From Chamaea fasciata (lineage: Eukaryota; Chordata; Aves; Passeriformes; Sylviidae): a DNA stretch of 64,000 nucleotides. Both the position numbers and the translations under genes were made by a program. The notes beneath the pieces were generated by a model, which ran no database searches, had not been told where the DNA came from, and saw nothing but the letters and a program-made list of their open reading frames with translations. Each line of letters starts with the position of its first letter. Position 1 is the first letter of the stretch. Location: NCBI GenBank assembly GCA_029207755.1, contig JARCOQ010000009.1, positions 34,184,914 to 34,248,913 on the forward strand, read 5' to 3'. This document shows, in pieces, positions 1 through 14,189 of the stretch.

Positions 1-2067
1 TAACAACAAACAAACAATACAAAATTGAGCGTTACAGTGGGAAGGAAATGAGATTTTCAGCTAGAGATTAAATTACAGAGACAACTACGTAATGTTAAAA
101 GGGCATGACTTTAAAAGCCGTAGAGAATTTTGAGTGCATTCCACTGGGGACTTGGAAACACCACTGATTTTGTACATGAATACTTGCTATGGTACCATGT
201 GTGTCTCCTATATGAAATTTGATGTGTTGGGTGGTTTATTTCAGTGGTAAGTAGCAGCTAAGATTAGAATTCTATTCTGTAGACTGGAAACCAATTTATT
301 TTTTTCGTCCTAATGAAACAGAATGATACTTCGGGTGATATGTTTGTGCTAATGTGGGATAAAACCAGAATTTGGGGATTGTAAATGGGGTCAGAGTCTA
401 AGGAGAATGGTTCTTAATGAAGCAGTGATAACTGATTTTATGACAATGGCAGTAGTCTGTTAGGCAGCAGTGTCTGAAGGGAAAAAACAAAAGTGCAGCT
501 TTATGCAGCAGGAGTGAGGTGAGCCTTTTCAGTTTCCTGTTAAGTGTTGCCTATTTGGTTGTTTTAAATCATACATTGTGCAGCTGACCGTTCCTGCCTA
601 CATGTGATGACTTGTGCCCATCCTTAATGTACCCTATCTGAGAGCAGCACACCTATTCATGAACATTATTGTGAGCTCAAATCCTGCCCTACAGTGCAGT
701 AATGGTTCCTTGTCCTCTCTCCATCGTAGGAAATCCCTTTCTCTTCTCTTTTCTTATCCAAGTTACGCTCCACAGTGGGGCAACCAAAACAGATCCCTGC
801 AGAAAATGATTTAATGCATTTCTGTAATTGCAGAGAATCATTGGTAGCTGTTCTGAAGAAATCTCCATTGATTCCAGAGAAATTTAATCTTTTTTTTTTC
901 CCATTAATTTATGCAATAGTCCTGTGACACTGTTAGAATCTAGTCATATTATGAGATATTTGCCACTAATCCAGACTAATTTGGCAAGACGAGATCTGGA
1001 CAAACCTATGGTGGCTATCACTCATCCCTGGACTTATTTCTAGACAAATAAAATAGTCTCTTTCGTTATTTGCTGTAGTTGTTTCTCCTCAGGAATCTAA
1101 GTGTAGCCGACTGAACTAATTGCTTTGTTTCTGTCTTTGAGAGAGGACTGGCCAAGTTTCCTTCCTTTCAGTCTCCTGCTGTCATGCAGATCTCTGTTCT
1201 CTTAGCAAGTTTTATTGAAATGAAAATCTCGGTATCAACAAGCAGGTAAAACACTTGTCACCATAACCACGTAACTACTGCTCAGATAAACAATGCAAAT
1301 TAACTAAGACACAGGTAATCTAATCAATTACCTGACAGAAATAGCTGCAAGTGGTCGGCCCCAAGCACATGAACTGTTTGACAACACTGACACCAAGTGA
1401 CAGAATTCAGGAAAACACAAACCACGAACCCCACACAGAAATGTTATATAGCTTTTGCCCTTATGCTCTGGAACAGGTGAAGCCTTATTTTATCATCATG
1501 AGAAAAAAAAAATAGTGAATACCCATAATGAGAGCTGATATTTTTACATAAGCTATCTATAAGTGACAGGATATCCAACATTAAACACGTGTTAACAATT
1601 CAATTTAACCTTGATCTTGCAAGCACAAGGCAAAGACTATGTGCACTTCAAAGTTAGATGTATATTAACCTCATAAATTCATTTCTAGAGAAGAAAATAT
1701 TAGTGGTTTTCATGCACAGGAAATATTGGATTCCATGAACTTATGTGAATTTGGTTAATTTTTCAAGTAAAAAATTGCAGACAGTACTTCTATACACTTC
1801 CATTTAGAAAATTACGTGTTAATGCAACTTTTAATGTCTGCTAAGTCTCCCTTCCTTGTTTTGCCTGTGCTCCTCTCTGCTGAGAAACCAAAACCCAGGC
1901 AGTCCAGCACCATATGCATTGAGTACACTTGGCCCCCTCCTGCTGCCTTTCCTGACACTGCACAAAGCACAAAACCCAACTGACAGAACAGTCACTTCTT
2001 CAAACACAGCAGCTTTACCACCCACCCTGTTTATGCCCAACATTCTTACAAGCTTCCATGGTCTTAC
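1..2067 (-). other. CTNNA3 intron 4, partial
   Basis: AT-rich intronic DNA downstream of coding exon 4, running off the left edge. I see no exon-like segment, RNA gene or recognisable repeat apart from short A and T runs. Confidence 0.85.
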
Positions 2068-2187
2068 CTGCTGACGTTTGTATGCCAAGTAATCAAGATT
2101 TTCCAGATCTTTTTGAAACTTTTGGTAGGTTTTCTGTAGATCAGATTTACTGGATACATTTCTTAAAGATTCAAATGTTCTTTGAAA
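2068..2187 (-). CDS. CTNNA3: CTNNA3 coding exon 4
   Basis: 120 bp, between a CAG acceptor (2188-2190, preceded by a T-rich tract) and a GTAAGAC donor at 2067. It encodes residues 155-194: FQRTFESLRNVSSKSDLQKT then YQKFQKDLENLDYLAYKRQQ. This is close to the corresponding alpha-T-catenin segment (FQRTFESLKN..NKSDLQKTYQK.GKELENLDYLA.KRQQ). It ends in phase 0 after KRQQ. The next exon (family sequence starting DLKSPNQRDE) is not in the window. Confidence 0.97.
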
Positions 2188-2190
2188 CTG

Positions 2191-3378
2191 TGAGGGAAAA
2201 CAAAAAAAAAAAGCAAAAAAAAAAATTATCAGTCATACAGTTGCTGTGTTTCACTCTGTATTACAATTTTTTTCTACTAAATGCTAAGGCAGTTGAGCTT
2301 TGCTGCCTCTAACCTTCCACATATTCCTACAGTTTTGTTTTGAAACCAAACACAGAATTCAAAGCATTGTTCATATGCCCTTCTTAATTAAATGAAATCA
2401 TCTAACTCCATAGGTTAGAAAAAACACAAGCAATCAACCTCTAAAGGTGAGTTCTTTTTCTGTGCCAAGTTCCTGGAAGTAATATATTCACAAAGATTTA
2501 AACACTTTCTTTCCAACTAAGAAGAGTGTATGCAACTTTATACAGGCCATGAACTCATTCTATCAAGCATAACAGCAGAACTTAGAAATCACAGGGTGCT
2601 TCTTATCAAGTTAATTTACTTAAGAGTAATTTAAGACCAGATAATCACCTTGGGCAATGTGCTCACATTCTGCCATGAAAACTGTGACAACTCCAATTAC
2701 ACTTCATTATAGACCTTATTTTAAATTCAAAACTTCTTTCATGCACACACTATTATTAAAAATAGGACTGATATTTTCCAGAGATGCACAACACCAGCCC
2801 AGCTGTAGGAACCGTAACAGAAAGATGAAGATTTGTGTCAGAGGAGAACTGGAGGTCCAGCTTCCCTAATACCTTCAGGAAATCATGAGCCTTCTCCTCT
2901 GACTTGCTGTTTTCCCAGCTGGAAATACTCTTCTTCCCCTCATGAGCATGTGACAGCTGCAAAGCTGCAGGTAGTAGCTCAGTAATGTTTTCTTATCACT
3001 GTGATTACCATCAAGTCTATAAACATGTATTTGCACTGATACAATCAGGAAGAACTACACACTTGTAAATCCTTCCAAAATATCGACTCAGCCTACTGCA
3101 GTCCCAAGGCCTGAAGGTGAAGCTCCCCTGTGGTACCAGTGCCCAGGGAATGAGGCAATGGACTGTTTTCCAGTCAGTTCTGGGAAGACCAAGCACTTCT
3201 GTAGCAACTACAGCCCACATTTCTCCATACATACAGCCACTGTATGTATATTTCTACGGCCCCTATTTCTCTTTGCTTAAACTACAGCCACTGAATGGGA
3301 ATGATGAACCACGAGAGTAAAAGGGGAAAAAAAAACCAAAACCAACACCAAACCAACAAACAAACAAACAAAACAAAA

Positions 3379-3422
<44 letters not shown>

Positions 3423-6400
3423 AAAGCCAAACCTCCACTCATCTTCTGTCCCTCTTTAAGAAGCTGGCAACATAACCAACAGCCAAAGGTGATCATGGAT
3501 GTGGAGTGCTCCAGAGCCCCTCATTCCTGAGCATTTGACTGAGCTCGAGCCCAGGCTGTACCTGATGCTGGACAGCCCCCAGCTACTTCTCCTTGGGGAT
3601 AATAAGCAGCTGCAGTGGATTTCCACTGGCAATTTACAACAACTTGCTTGCAACTTCAGGCAAGTTAGCACCTCTTGTTTGCTGCTCTGCGACCTTTATT
3701 TCAGTCTCACTGCTCTTAGAACCAAAAGGCAAGTTAAGGCAGTGTTTTTATCTATTTATAATTTATCTGACTCTACCTCATTCAGCACTTCTAGAGGTTA
3801 ACTGGAGACTTTCTAGCTGCATTCAAAGTGTTTGCTACCAAAAAATAAAATGAAACTTTCTCACCCAACGTATATGTTCCTGAATTCTGTACTGACATGC
3901 CTGACAGAACACACATGCTAAGACAAAACTGCGTTACTCTCTATTCTTTTCTGTTTGGCTTCATTATCTTCCAACTTTTGTATGATTTGTTGTTTTCAGA
4001 TTTGACCTCTGCTCCAGACCTGACCTGAAAGCCTTGCATTTGCAATGTTTGCTTTCATCCGTTCCCACTCCTGGCTAACCCCTTAGCTGGAAGTAACTTA
4101 GTTACAACATTTGCAAATAAGACCTGAGTTCAGTTTAAGGTGACCAAAAGCACTCCATAGTCCTTGCTTTCTTTCAAGTGTGTAAGAAACTGCTCATAAT
4201 GTCTCTGGCAAGCTCAGCATGCACCTTCTGCTTCAAACCATGACATATTTCTCCAGAACTTCGCCCAAAGCTGTTGCACCCTGTTGTGGGATTGAATAAT
4301 ACAGGGATAAGGTCTCTACTGATTCCCAAACTCACTAAATAAACGTAAGGTGCAGTCTTTTCTTCAGGTGTCATTTTTCTTCCTAGATAATCATCAACAT
4401 GTTAGACTACAACACAGTTGTAGAATCATCATCATCCTTTTATGGATGTACTTAATCCCACAGCTTCCATTCTTCATTAGCAGGAGCTCTGCTAGCAAGA
4501 TCGCTCACTTCCTTATGTCCTGCAGCAATCAAAACATTAATAATGTATTTGGCTCTCTGGAAAGAGATATAAGAAACAGCGTGAGAGCATGTGCAAATAC
4601 AAACCAAATGTATAAGGGCAACATGCTTCAATAAAATTGATGGGTAACTGCCAGAACATCACCATCTGTCTTTAGATGCAAGGGAGAAACACGTTTTAAA
4701 AATTAAACTCAAAAGTAAATAAAAAATCAACCAAGCAATTTTAAGAAAACATAGATCTGCTCTTTCCACTGCCATCAGCAGGAAATCAGAAAACTGTGCC
4801 TTGGACATACAGAGGTTATCAGCACATGTGTTAAACTTAAAACTACACCTGGATCTTACTGCATCATGCTTCTATCAGTGTGAACCAGCATTTTGGGGTG
4901 AGTGGTAAAAAAACCTCTCTCATCTCTCATGTCTAGAGGCGAAAAAAAAAATTAGAACTCCTGACTGTTTTTTCTCTTACCAATAACCAAATATAAATAA
5001 CCATAAAAGATTCACAGAAACTCTTTTCTGCCTGTTGTGTTTCAAAAGTGCTTTGAGTAGTCTCTGGAAGCTGAGAAGTAGCATTCCTTTCCTACTTTTG
5101 CTCTCAGTAGCACTACCAAGTAGTTACCTGGACTGATTTTCCTTCCTTCTGACTGATTATCAGAGCTGCTTCTGCTTGCCAAGTTACCACAGATAACTTC
5201 ATAGCACAGACAGTGCACGGGCAACTTCCTACCTTAAAGAGAAGAGCGTGACTTTATACTCACTAATACCACAGCATTCCTTTCACAGGAAACCCCAAAC
5301 CCACCCAGTGCAGACCCAGAGCCCAGCACCCTGGCCCTAAAACGCAGGGTGGGTAACACAGCAGCCCCCATGTCCTGAACAGGCACCATCAAACCACGGC
5401 TGAATGAAGGCTCCGTGCTCATCTGACTGGAAACCAACACACTGCGAATGCTTCAACTAAGTGAAGCAACTCTCACTGTCCCATTTTAGGTGTCACAAAA
5501 CAACAAATACCATGAAAACTCTGAAAGTGATGACCATCACAAATGTGGACAGGCCAGATGTTACAACAGAGTCTCCTTGGAAGTCTGATGCTCCTGATTA
5601 TTGCAAGGTAAAGTCCTGCAGTCTCCTCTCAGATGCTGACCACGGTTTTTCTAATTAATGACTGTAAGCATCAGGACTGAAAGTCCTATGGTCTCACATC
5701 TTACACACTGCAATGTCAAAGATGAAAGGTGAGCTCTGACTGAAGTTTCTCCTGCAGTAAAGCAGATTAACAGCTGAGAATCCTCTGCTGTCTTTATGAG
5801 CTCCTGACATAGCACTTTTGAGGGTTTTCTCCGCTGTCCTTCTGCCTGTGTTCAGAAGCCTTGGAACTTCTGCTCTGCTGTCATATGTAGCAAAAATGAG
5901 GCAATGAGATCAAAGAAAAGGGGCTGAGACTGAGTGGCTGCACATTTCAAAAGGAAATCATATTAAACTAACTAATCCTACTAAAATTTTGATACTGCTT
6001 AAGCCAAAATTTACTATGTTTCATCTTCAACATGAGCCATGAAAATTAATGGCTTACCAGCTAAACAGGAGGCCAGGACACAAAATTATGAGATTATAAA
6101 CATGCAGTGCAAAGTGCTTCATTGCTTATAGTTCAGAACGATGGGAAGCAACATCATTAAATAGAGAGTAGAAAGCCATATTCCTGGTAAACACCTTACA
6201 ATCTCCGTATAAACAGGAAGAGGGGTGGGGGCAGCAGATCCTGCTTCTCCAGTTTGTACATGATGCTACTGCACAGACCACACACCTTTAATGTCACTTG
6301 CCTGGGAGTCCAGCTATATAAGGATGATGTTATCAAAGGGCCTGCTGCACTTCCTTTATGTAGTTCCCTTCTGCACAACTGGTTCAGATTTAGGGCCAGT

Positions 6401-9400
6401 ACTGCAAAAAGCCACACTGTTACTCATGAATTAGGAGAAATGGCTCTTTTCTGTTTGTCTAGAGCTGCACAAATCGAAGAACAATTGCATTTCAGAGCAT
6501 CAATATTATCATCTTCCACCGCATAGGGCAGTACAGTAGCACTGAATTTTTTTTCTGTTGATAAAATATTTCTTTTTATTTTCATACAGATGAATATGAG
6601 TTGAATTAAGGACAAGAAGCAAATTTAATTTCCATTTTGACATAAGGAAGCTGTCCATTGAAAAAATATATCTTCCTGTTTTGATAAGGTACTGGTTCTT
6701 TAAAAGCCTAAATTATACTAAATATACTATTTAAATTACCCAGAGATACAGTTGGAAAGAAACCATTCACAACCTCTCTTAAATTCCAATTACTGAACAC
6801 ACATACTTATGAGAAAAAAGCTGCTCTTCTCATATTTTGCTGTAATGGAATGGGCAACATGCCTCCTTTGGAGAGGTTTATGGAGAGCAGCTCACAGCTT
6901 TTTCCATTCAGAAAATATCAGATGATTCTGCTGTCATTTCAAGAAGGTCTGAAGACATACAGTCTGATGATAAAGCAGATACTGTTTGTTTTGCATGCAT
7001 TTCCTCATTTCTGCCTCTGAGAGCACAAATGAGTTATAAAATAAATTTCTCTAGATCAGAATGATCTCTGCATGCTTGAATTGTTGATCAGACAAGCCAT
7101 TCTACATTAGACCACCTTTGTTACTATACTACCAATAAATAACATGCAGGAGATGATCATTTCCCAAGATTATTTTCTCAGCCTAGAATTGCCTTCCCAT
7201 ATTAGCACTCTAGGGAAGGAAATTTCAGAACATCACTTCCATCTTATTTCTTTATAAGCACAGCACTTGAGTGGTAAGTGCTGCTGTAGAGGCCAAACAC
7301 AGTAACAGACACTCTAAAGGGAAGCCTTTAGCAATGTTCCTTCCCTGACAGGTTCAAAGAGAGTCGACTGCAATGGAGCCCTGGTCACTGACTGAAGCAT
7401 GCAAACATCTGCACGCTCCAAACAATTATTTCAAATAGGTCTCTTCCTTTCTAATATCCCACCTTCCAACTTCACCACCAGACGCAACATGGATTTCTCA
7501 CACTCAGTTGTACTTCTCATGACTTCAAGCACTCTATTAACCTCTGTTACAAGCCACCTTTATGATACAGATCTCCCCAAGCTTTATGTTTACAACTTAT
7601 TTCGTTCCAGTCAGAATTTATCATCCCACAGCTTGACAATTATTTATTTTTACAAGTTACAAAGGAGCAGTCAAGAGGCTCCTATAGCAAGCACAGAAGT
7701 GGATCCAGATTCCTGCTGCGTTCATAAGGATGCTCACTTTGAAAAAGCCAACTCTTAAAAGCAATTCTTTGGAAGGTGCTTTTCCTCTGTTATTTACTGC
7801 ACATCACAGAGTGCCATGGAATTTGCAGAGTGTGATGACAAACACAGTAGCCCTGATTCCAAACAACTGCATCCCACGTACCACAGACAAACCTCTGATT
7901 GGCAGCAGGAATTTCTGTTTGATGAGAAAATAAATAGGAGTGTGAACCAAAGGAGAAACCAAATCTTCTCTCAAAGACTCCTGTCACCTTCTTAATACTC
8001 CTCATGCTCCAGAAGTTCCCCTGCCATGGGAGTGACTCACACCCAAGTAAGGAAGGTGACAAGAAGTTAGAATTGAATCTGGCTACTGCTGTAAAAAAAC
8101 AAGGCCTCTCTAAACACATTAGAAACAAATGGAGGGCTAAGGACAACCTCCATCCTTTATTGGATACAGGGGGAAACACAGTAACAAAGAAAGAGGAAAA
8201 GTCTGAGGTACTTCCCTGTCTCAGCTTTTAGTAGCAGGACCAGTTGTTTTCCAGGTACCCAACCCCCTGAAGTTGAGCACAGGGACGGAGAGCAGAATGA
8301 ATCCCCCCCCCCACCCCAGTCCAAAATGAAATGTTTAGAGACCGGCTACACCATCCAAGACTCACACAGGTCCATGTGCCAAAGTGATCTCCTGGAGGGT
8401 AGAAGGCTCCACACAGGGATCTGGATCAATTAAGCACAGTTCTGGAAGCTGAACCAAGCCCTTCAACCTGAAGCACAGGGCAGCCCAAGACAACTTTGCT
8501 CTTTCATTCCATGTAACCCTACCGAGTTCCTGCTCAGAAGATCTTTAATGCTGATGAATACTCTGCAGGAAAGGGAGGAACAGACAGCACTACGCTCAAA
8601 GGGCCCAACTTCACAAGTTGCTTCTTATCTCTAGCCATTCTCTTTTTTTTTTCCCCCTGGCAGGAGTTCTAAATAACTCTAAGCAAGCATTTTGTAAAGA
8701 TCATGCTGTCTGAGGCATTCATGAAAAATATGAAGACTTACACAGTAAATCTACAAGCATGACGTGAAGGGGGAAAAGGCAGATAAAACACGTTGGCTCA
8801 GCATGATCTGAAACCGATTAGAGAAAGACAGACTGCCAATGCTCTTTGAATGAAATTCTCCAAACTTGTTACTTTCCTGCTGTTCTCTTCTGATCAATAA
8901 ATTTAAGCAATTCCATTAGTCTGTTAATTCACTTAATTAAACAATATCGAGCATTACTAACCATAATGGATAAGCTAACGCAGCTCTGAATGAGAGTGCG
9001 CAATACACAAGACAGCCCTTTGTCTGACCACATTTTTTCAGAATTTAGCTGTTTCTTTAGAGACTTCAAACTCTCTAAGCATGGAAACTCAGACAGAGAT
9101 AGCTATTTATTTAAACTCTTTCCTGTTAAAAAAAAAAAAAAATTAAAAAAACTTGCTTAAAGAAGTACAACCTTTCTTTTTGGTGTCTACCTTATTTTTT
9201 CAGTGAAATCTAAAAGAATCTTCCTGTTTGAACTGCATCCTCATAGTCTTACAAGACCATGAATTCCACAAGTTGCCAGAAGTGTTCTGTGCCAGAATGT
9301 GATCAGTCACTTTTGTACTGGCATCTAGTATGCATTATTTACACACACAATTATTCACTCTTTGCTTGGTGAAGATCTGATAGAATTCATTAAACAGCCA

Positions 9401-11841
9401 AAGTTCTCTCCACTTGATTAGCAAAACTTCTAAAAAAGCTGATTTCCTGTTCACAAAGCTAGGTTTTTGAACATTTGGTTCAATTATCAAATGGAAATTA
9501 TCAATTATCAAATTATCAAATCCTTTCAAACTCACCTGTTATTTCTCCTTTTGAAAAGTCACGTTTCAGTATTTTTGTGACAAAAAAATATTCAGTATTT
9601 TCAGCATTACACACTGTTTAACATGAAGACTTCGTTACACAGAATTCAAAAACACTCCTAAGTCTAAGCAAAATGTACAGAAAACAATATTGTTAGAGAC
9701 TACATAAACTTGAAGGAGATAGCTGAGGTTCACCCTTTTTTCCTAGATATACATCAACAGGCAGATGTGACAGGGAACAGTAAATGAGACTTTCTATGAC
9801 AGCCAGTCACATTGTCTTTGTTTTCTTTCCACTTTTATTCCCAGGCTACTAAGGAAATTAAAGGTTGCTGATCCCGAGTGTATTCTGTCAGTAGAAAGAG
9901 GTATCGTTTTAAACGTCAGTGTTGGAATTAACTAATTTTAGTGAGGGACCAAGAATAAAAACTCAACACTCTTTGATAAATGGGTTTGAAAAATATTAGA
10001 TATTTAAAGAGGTACTTCCCCATTCAATACTTCTATATTGAGCAAGATCTCACTAATACTGTACAGAGTTCTTTGATGATGCCCAACCAACTTATTTCAT
10101 TTTATACATGCAAATAAAGAAAAGGTCTTTGATTGGAATTTTTATGTCTTTTATTCTACTATCACTTTTTTAATTTTTCAAATTAATTTTGGCTTAGTCC
10201 TTTCTAATGTCTTCATTCTACCCCATGAAAATTATAGCGCTCAGAGACATGGAAATAAAGAGCAATGAAATTTCCCATCTCTTAAATGATAACAGCTGTA
10301 ACACCCGTGTCTGAGTAAAAGAATAATATGGTAGAAGTATTAAGGTTTTAGAACAAGTGCAAAGAAAAGTAGATAATGACTTTTAAGGAGTTGATTTTCA
10401 AGGCATCTGAACTTGCAAAACCCAAGAATATTAGAGCTGATACAGCAAAGACAAGGTCTACTTTGACACTGTGTGAATATAATGTCCTTTTGTGGGAGCA
10501 AGTCCATATTGAAGAAAAACTGAATTCCTAAGGGAGTGTTTAAGTATAATGATTTCAGTTAAACACTTAGAATAGAGGCAAGTTGAAATTCATTAAAATA
10601 TTTAATTGCATTTAAATCTGCCTCAGTTAGCTGCAACCAAAAGTTGTTACAAACTGAGGGATGTTCAAAGCATACGTTGAAATCACATTAAGTCAATTTC
10701 CTAATTAGGTGTCAACATAAAAAGACACCATTACAGCTAATATCACTGCTAGCAAGTTCAACAGCCAGAGCAGAGACTAAATAAATATGCAAAATGGAAC
10801 ACTCTCCTCCAAGAACTAGGGTGAGTCTTTTTGCACAGGCATTTCTGAGTGTTACACCACACTAGTTTTTTCTGAGGGTTCATTTACAAATGCAGTTTTC
10901 CCTCCTGTTAAGAGGAGGCATGGAAGATGATGACAATTTAATGGCACTCTTTGCAGAGCTGGATTTTTTCTGAATGACACTGCATTCTTTCATCATTTTC
11001 AGTTACTTTTTGTTTTCATTTTCAGAAGGAAAACATGAAGTGAATTAGACAGCTGTTTGGAAATACTGAAAGTCTAGCAAGGAAAACCCCCTAATTTTAG
11101 TTCTCTCATGTAAAACATCTCAGAAGAGACCATCTAGGATTATGAAAATAAACATTAAAAATGTAATAGATTATAAATATAAATAATATGATAAATATCA
11201 TAATTTAAGAAAATTTTCCACAAACAGTACAAAAGACATAGGCCATTCCTATTACCGCTGACAAATTTAAACATTTGGAACATCACGGAAGCTTCTGCAA
11301 GTCAGAATTAATTCAGCCTGTGGTGCACCTCTAGAAGTTGTCAGTGACAGATCTTTCAAGCCCAGTATTGAAACCCACACAACATTCTTTTATTATGAAA
11401 TACTTTTCCTACTCTGAATTGGAGCCAAATTTTCATTCTCTCATCCTCACCAAATTGAACTGGCTTCAACATGGTCCTTTAAGTCACTGTGTTCTCTTGT
11501 GGCATGAGGCATTATGAGAGGTGGCATTGATTATACACCTGTGCCCAGAAATGTTAAGAAGTCAACAGAAATCTGTGTTTTTATTGGTCTCTTTTAAATT
11601 ACTGAAACTATTAGAGGCAAAAAAAAAGGAACCAAGAATAGAGCAAGTACGCTGAGCTGCAAGCAGATAGGTTTTTCTGGTCCATTTACAAACCTCATCT
11701 AGAACGCGCACTTGCCCCAGCTGCCCAGGTGTTACGTGCATGCGACCTGCAAGGCTCAGGTGCAGAAGGCTCCCCATGGCAGAAGAGGCCCGAGCAGACA
11801 CGTGCGGCTGACAGGAGCGAGGTGAGCAGAGCGTTACTCAC
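2191..11841 (-). other. CTNNA3 intron between coding exons 3 and 4
   Basis: About 9.65 kb of AT-rich intron. It contains a 41-base A run near 3380-3420, a C10 run at 8303-8312, an AT-rich stretch with repeated ATTATCAA words around 9480-9525, and a splice-bounded exon-like segment on the opposite strand at 5490-5607 (see findings). No protein-coding ORF is convincing. Confidence 0.85.
3342..3420. repeat. (CAAA)n grading into poly(A)
   Basis: CAAA/CAAAA units at about 3342-3379 pass into an uninterrupted run of 41 A from 3380 to 3420. It may be a decayed retroposon tail or a simple repeat; no element body is recognisable next to it. Length in the assembly may be unreliable. Confidence 0.85.
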
Positions 11842-12008
11842 CACGGTCAGGTGCTGCAGCAGATGGGCCACGTCCACCACGTCGGCCAGAACGAGGAGCC
11901 TGGTGACAGCGGCCAGCAGCGAGCGGGCGGCCGGGACCACGGCCTGCCTCCTGGGCAGCGAGCAGGGGTCGCTGGTGAACGCCTCTGCCGACACCCGCAG
12001 CGCCTCGC
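11842..12008 (-). CDS. CTNNA3: CTNNA3 coding exon 3 (CpG-rich)
   Basis: 167 bp, between a CAG acceptor (12009-12011) and a GTGAGTAAC donor at 11841. It encodes residues 99-154: Ser99 (split codon), EALRVSAEAFTSDPCSLPRR, QAVVPAARSLLAAVTRLLVL, ADVVDVAHLLQHLTV. The RLL.LAD..DV core is the conserved second helix bundle of alpha-catenins. Unlike its neighbours the exon is very rich in G+C and CpG, and the enrichment continues about 140 bp into the downstream intron. Several substitutions relative to the usual family sequence (Arg, Ala and Pro in place of Lys, Lys and Gln) go with that GC bias. It ends in phase 0 and is flanked by ordinary splice sites, so it is a functional exon and not a pseudo-exon. 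Confidence 0.96.
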
Positions 12009-12589
12009 CTGCAAAAGGAGCACAAACTGCCTTAGGCTGGAGCACAACACCCACAGGAAAGGGAGTCATTGAAGCTCCGTCAGTTATTTGCCGAGTCGCG
12101 AGTATTGCCAATAAATCTGGTATCTCTTTGTTGCCCTAATGCCTTGAAATGAAGGTCAGTTATTACAGATCGTGCAGGTTAATGTTCCACATCTTCCATG
12201 ATGTTCCCTTTCTGTGCTACAGCATCATTTAGTTCTGAAATAATTTCCTTGGCCTTCACACTGTTACTCTTCACTGTACACAACAAAGCCAAGGCTTTGT
12301 TAAACTTTTCTAGTCGCTACTTGTTATATTACTATGTACTTTGGTGTCCTTGCTATTAAAAAATTCCTGGCCACAGAAAGGAATCAAATATTTCTCTTCT
12401 CATTACAAATGTAAGTTAATGGAATGAAAACCTCATATACTCAAACATCTGACTGACATAAAGTGAAATCTGTGCCATGGAGCTAGTGACTGCCAGTAGA
12501 CAACAATGCACTGCTCTCCAATGTGAAGTTTGGTAAATGAAATTCAACAACACGGACAACAGTGACAAACACCATAAATACCTGAAGGA

Positions 12590-12880
12590 GGTGAAAAGGA
12601 GATAGAGCCAGACTGTTCTCAGTGGAGCCCAGCAACATGGGGAGAAGCAACAGGGACAAACTGACACACAGGAGATTCCATGAACGCATCAGAAGATGTT
12701 TTTTCACTGTGAGAGTGACTCAGCAGTGGCACATGCCAACAATGAAGTCTCCATCCTGGGAGAAGTTAAAAACCTGACCGGACACGGTCCTGGGCAGACT
12801 GCTGGCCCTGCCCCAAGGGGGCATTGGACAAGACAACCCTCAGAGGTCCCTTCCCCCCCTCAACACTCTGCAATGCTCTG
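12590..12880 (+). mobile_element. CR1 LINE fragment, 3' end
   Basis: The plus strand carries words typical of the 3' untranslated end of avian CR1 elements in sense orientation: a GGAGAAG segment with GTGAGAGTGACTCAGCA, then GGCATTGGACAAGACAACC and CAGAGGTCCCTTCC shortly before the end. It is short and 5'-truncated and has no ORF. Diverged, hence old. Confidence 0.7.
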
Positions 12881-14189
12881 AGCTAACGCAAGTCAGAAGG
12901 GTCTGAATATGACCAAGCCCTTAGAAATGAGTGTGACAGAAGCTGGGATGGCCAGATGAACACATAAAATCATAACCCTAAAATAGAGCCATGAAATGCA
13001 GGCTAGACAGATAGGAGCTACAAGTACAAACTGCAGAAAATGACAGCTCCAACAACAACAAGATGCTAAAACTTTTTAAAATTGCAGTAGACAGCATGAC
13101 AGTCTGATGCAATTCAATCTATTTTTATTTTAATTCCCATCAAGTGGATATTCTTCCATAATTACATTTGTCACAAACAATGAAACACAAAAAATGCCCT
13201 TTTAGTGGCACAAACAGGAATTCAGACAGACAGCAGCATTCGTAGTATTTCAATTATTTTAGACAATCAAACAAAAAGCAATTCAAAGAACCAAAGCCAG
13301 GATTTATCACAACTACACAATTACTGTCAGGCAGATATTTCCAAGACTCTGTTCAACACACCCAGATAGATGACTCCCAAAGTAAATGTTGCTCCACCAT
13401 CAGCTGATCAGCTACTGACAGCTACTGCTGTGTCAAATGACTGCTACTTACACGTGCCTACAAAAATCTGCTCAGGCACAGGGAAACGTAAAAACACTGT
13501 TCAGCCACATGGAATTTTTTTAAAAGTTAGAGGATTCACGCACTTTATCCAGCACCAAAAATACCCAAAACCTTACATGAAAATTCCTTTCTGAACAAGT
13601 GGACTATGAGCCTGTTGGCAATTAGCTGACAGCTCGTGCCAGGATGTGTCTGTACAGAGGCTGCAACAAGGCCACCAGCCGCGGGCAGTGAGCACCCCTC
13701 AGAGACAGTGCTCAGCATAACACTGACAACAGCCAAGTGCTCTTCACTGCTTTAGGAAAGATCAACAAAACTACGCTTTCTTCTTTTATTTCTTTGAACG
13801 GGTTTTCTTCGTCCTTTTGAAATCCCATCCACACGTCAGGTTTTCCTCTCTTCTATTTGTATTTACAACTGGCCTTCTCGTCCCATTTTTTCATTTTAAC
13901 TGCAGCAGTGTGAAATGCACATGGAATGCAGTGAATTTTATGCCATTCTTGTGTCCTCCCACGAGGAGGTACTGTTGCCAAGAAAGTCCTGTCACCCACT
14001 CCTGAACTGCACTATTAGAGGCTTCTGGCTTTACAGTTCCAGAGAAACACAGTTGACAATAGGAGCTCGTTTACTAAGGGGGGGATGGACATACCAAAAT
14101 AAGTAGCAAGAATTTCCAACATTTCAGTCTCAAACTTGAGAGGACAGAAATACAAACAAATGAGAAAAAACCCACAATGGTTTATAATA

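Noticed and set aside
8340..8560. Possible old interspersed repeat
   Set aside because: The wording vaguely recalls a decayed repeat, but I could not match it to CR1 or any other element with confidence.
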